Notes under the pieces: model-generated
What the model was told of the DNA's origin: nothing
Seen by the model: only the letters and a program-made list of their open reading frames with translations
Databases searched by the model: none
Part shown: in pieces, positions 61,009 through 64,000 of the stretch
How the letters are laid out: each line of letters begins with the position of its first letter
How positions within the stretch are numbered: the first letter of the stretch is position 1
From: Hirundichthys speculiger
Taxonomy: Eukaryota > Chordata > Actinopteri > Beloniformes > Exocoetidae
Reading direction: 5' to 3'
Assembly: GCA_018398805.1 (NCBI GenBank)
Contig: JAGFBZ010000339.1
Location: forward strand, 434,001 to 498,000
Length of the DNA: 64,000 nucleotides
Made by a program: the position numbers and the translations under genes

Positions 61009-61042
<34 letters not shown>

Positions 61043-62078
61043 AAAATGAGAGGTTGGGTCATAAATGACAATGGTGGTGATGAGTGGAGAATAGAAGAAA
61101 TCATGGCACCGCATCCAAATGATGAAGTCCAAACAAACTTTGTGACCTCCTATGGGTAAGTTTACATCTGCAGTTTTCCAGAAAATAGATGTCACTTATT
61201 TTGTTAGATTCATTCTCTTGATGTAGTAACTACTCTTAAATGCTGTAAAAAACCTTTTCTGTTGATGGCAGAATGTGCAGAAAGTCACAGGTGATTGATT
61301 TGAAGAAGGCAGGTTACAGTCCGTCCTTTATGGATGAGTTCCAGCCACCCATCCGAATATCTGATTGGTGAGAAGAATACACACGACTCTCACACCTTGC
61401 AATGTAATTCCATAGTTGGTATCAGCATCTACTTTATTTCACCTGTTTTATCATGGGTGGAAAACATCAAAATTACAATCATAATCCTTTCATTTTAGCA
61501 ACACTGGGCGAAGTTGCTGCGAGTTCATTCACAAAACAAATTTCTAATTTCAGCAGGGCACCAAAACACATGCTTGTATTTATAAGCACATTTTAACATT
61601 AGGATTTAAATTTACTAATTTAACTTTTATTCTTAAGGAAATTTAAAGAAAATGTACTTGAAAAAGATGTGTTCCTGATGTGTGCAAATGTGCTTGTGCG
61701 TATTATGTTAGGTATGCACCTCGATGGGACTGTGGCTGTGAATATACAATCCTGGTGCAGCTGTTGAATCACAAGAAGAAGGTTGTTCGGGAATTTGCTC
61801 CTGATACTGTTTACTTCCCACAGTGGAATGATCAGCAGTGGCATCAGGTTTGTACAGACTATGAAGTAAAGTAAAGATCAGTTTCACTGACTCAGAATTA
61901 TATGATAATATTTATTTATTTTCAGGTGACCCATGTGTTCAAGGACTATGGACCTGGAGTGAGATACATCAGTTTTCTGCATGGTGGCAAAGATACACAG
62001 TTCTGGGCAGGATGGTATGGCATTCGTGTTACAGACAGCTGTGTTGAAGGTATGTCCAGCGATGGACATGTAGTTTAG
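59688..62078 (+). CDS. F-box only protein of the FBXO2/FBXO6/FBXO44 group, frame broken by one extra base in the F-box exon
   Basis: Substrate adaptor of an SCF ubiquitin ligase. An F-box binds SKP1 and an FBA domain, in FBXO2/FBXO6, binds N-glycans of misfolded glycoproteins. Exons: 59688-59777, 60669-60919, 61041-61155, 61272-61367, 61712-61847, 61926-62078. All have GT-AG borders. Exon 2 starts PLLVPLDVLEEIFLNLPPHQ, the F-box start, but continues as F-box (SHQWKDVADSESFW) only one frame over. The shift lies at 60743-60745. Exon 2 is 251 nt, whereas the flanking phases need 250. Exons 3-6 give a full FBA domain: MRGWVINDNGGDEWRIEE, MCRKSQVIDLKKAGY, YAPRWDCGCEY and GGKDTQFWAGWYG, where the glycan-contacting Tyr-Trp of FBXO2 is Phe-Trp. 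Ignoring the extra base the protein is 279 residues, normal for the group. A sequencing error or a real inactivating mutation are both possible. Which paralogue it is cannot be settled. Confidence 0.85.
61011..61037 (+). repeat. T27 tract at the acceptor of F-box gene exon 3
   Basis: An uninterrupted run of 27 T ends three bases before the exon and forms its polypyrimidine tract (t27 then aag). Confidence 0.95.
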
Positions 62079-64000
62079 TGAGATTCATCCAGACCTGTGT
62101 GAGATCATGGCTTATTATTTCTTTACCTGGTCCAAAGATACGCCACTCTGTTTGCCTTGCAAAAACCTTCTTTCGTTTGAACAGTCCTGCCCAGAACTGA
62201 TAGAATAACTGTGTTTGGAGAATTAACTGTTAATTTATTTTGTTAACAAAGCACTTTAACAGATGTTTCATCGTTGTTTTGAACGCTTGTTCGAGTGATG
62301 CTTGAAATGTTTTTGATTGTTTGTTTGGAATCTTTAATTTTGCATGATTGTGACCTAAATTAATAGTTTCATATAAAAGTAAGTAAAGAGAATCTAAATA
62401 AAAAGATTAGAGAATTCAAGTGCTATAAGATTATATAACATGTGTACAATGTCGCAGTGGTTCCCAGGCTGTTACACTGAAGTTGATATGATAGAAGTAA
62501 AATGACAAGTCATTTACTCAACTCAATTTATTTGTAAATATTTTTGTTTTGTAACCATTTGACAATCTTTACATGTTTAAAAAAGTCTTACATCTATTTA
62601 GTCATCCTCCCTATCCAACAACATATGTTACAAATTAATATGAAGAACATTGTTTTTAATCCTGTGATTTAAATTTGTACCTCATGGCAGTTGTTCTGTG
62701 ATCCAGAACACCATGTTCACTGTAGCATTTTAAACATCTGTCCTCCCTTTGGCCTACCGACACATTATCTTCCTTATAATCTGCCCTCAATTCACATATA
62801 AAATGAATGTATCTCAGGTGTACTTAAAAAAAAGTGCCCTTTTCATTTAGGGGAAAAAAATTTAAGTTTAAAAGCGGTAACATATAATTAAACTTCAATG
62901 TCATAATTTACAATGTCCAATGTTGATTTGAGATTAGAAGGGACTCTGTCAGTATGATAAAACTGATTCTAAATACTAAAACTTGTTTGGCATACCTTTA
63001 AAAATGGAAATAATCACAATTGTGAAATGTCGAACCATTATTTATTTTTTTACTACTCATCTATTACATCATAAATGTGTACTGATGCTTTACTCGGATA
63101 ACTATCGAGACATAAAACACACTTCATTTAAAGATTTAATCATAATACTGGTTTATTGTGATGCTTTATTATAAGCAAAGTACAGTACAACATTGTCAGA
63201 TTAAATAAAAAGGAAATTACTCAAACATTTTCCTGCTTAAGTTGTCTTGTGTCGCCTCAACTTCTGAAAACCTTGTTAGTGATGCAGATTTACTTCAGTA
63301 AATAAGTTATTCCCACTCTCTCAGTAGGTATGGATGTTGTGAATGATAAAGGTGTTATTGGTCAGTCATTTAAGAGTTGTACAATATCTAAAATATTACG
63401 TAGTACAGCTGCAGGTGTATTAAATAGCCTAACAGAAGCCAATATAATTTTACAAAGCTCAACCACTGAACCATTTAACACTTGTATTACCTCAATGCTA
63501 CCTTAACAGTCAGAAAAGCAAATATGTAAGATATTGTGCTCAAATTACTTTAAATTAGTAAAACTGACTTTCATGAGACTGACCTGAAATACTACTTTTA
63601 AAGTTTCCATGGTAACAGACATGCTTATCAATATTTGCAAATTCATACTAAAAGTTCAAATCTTCAAAATTGTACATAGGACATCTTGTGCAGTCTAATA
63701 TGCAAACATTTTCCACCTTGGGTGCCACCTTTTTTTTTTTTTTTTGGCAAACTGTAACCATAATGTAGAATGTAGCAATATCACACACAGCACTTCTACG
63801 TTGGAATGAGGTGAGCAAATCTTGCTAACTTCTGGTAAGGCAAGTAGTGAGACAGCTTTCCTTAAACTGGTCTGGAAAACAAAATATTTATTTGAAAAAT
63901 GTAATCCTGCTCCTTGTAAAATGAGCAGGATTTATATAGTAAGAAAGTATCGTGAGGGAAGAATGATGCAGTTTGAGCCAAACTGTCTTATGTTAAATCC
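62079..64000 (+). other. F-box gene 3' region and downstream DNA
   Basis: An AATAAA at 62397-62402, about 320 bases after the stop, is the best polyadenylation signal for the F-box gene. If its last coding exon splices at gtatgt (62050) instead of reading to the TAG at 62076, a further exon should lie here, but none is recognisable. Two minus-strand AATAAA signals near 63148 and 63163 could belong to a gene converging from beyond the right edge. A 21-T run at 63730 is the only simple repeat. Confidence 0.45.

Noticed and set aside
1..64000. CRISPR array, operon, phage or plasmid features, intact tRNA or rRNA genes
   Set aside because: None seen. The window is eukaryotic with spliced genes; tRNA-like signals occur only as degenerate SINE heads.

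Overview
The window reads as a ray-finned fish nuclear genome, probably a percomorph teleost. Genes are split into short exons with GT-AG introns, the background is AT-rich, and the dispersed repeats (Tc1-like, hAT, RTE-type and other LINE relics, tRNA-derived SINE-like elements) are of types common in teleosts. Nothing looks bacterial or viral. About 6 percent or less of the window is coding, and most long open frames outside the spliced genes are chance frames.

Layout. (1) 1-28377, minus strand: the 5' part of CAMTA1, a calmodulin-binding transcription activator. Three coding exons (28353-28377, 24663-24764, 9957-10060) join in phase to give the first 77 residues, ending inside the CG-1 DNA-binding domain; the rest of the gene lies beyond base 1. 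Its introns hold most of the DNA-transposon relics. (2) 28378-29933: a 1.56-kb divergent promoter interval with CpG-dense ends, a CTCF-like motif and short upstream ORFs. (3) 29934-39607, plus strand: complete DNAJC11, 16 coding exons summing to 559 codons plus stop, which matches the human protein length. The head-to-head CAMTA1/DNAJC11 pair matches the neighbourhood on human 1p36. (4) 39608-64000: an F-box region. A full-length FBXO2/FBXO6/FBXO44-type gene (sugar-recognising SCF adaptor) occupies 59688-62078, but its F-box exon carries one extra base that breaks the frame. Two degenerate relatives lie upstream at 40.5-43.1 kb and 55.2-55.5 kb. Three LINE relics lie between the three loci.

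CAMTA1 (nucleus), DNAJC11 (mitochondrion) and the FBXO gene (ER-associated glycoprotein turnover) are not a functional operon-like unit; they are simply neighbours. I did not find a convincing novel system. The items most worth checking are the decaying F-box tandem array with its frameshifted survivor, the inferred CAMTA1 N-terminus, the structured GC-rich transposon in CAMTA1 intron 2, and the regulatory motifs between CAMTA1 and DNAJC11.
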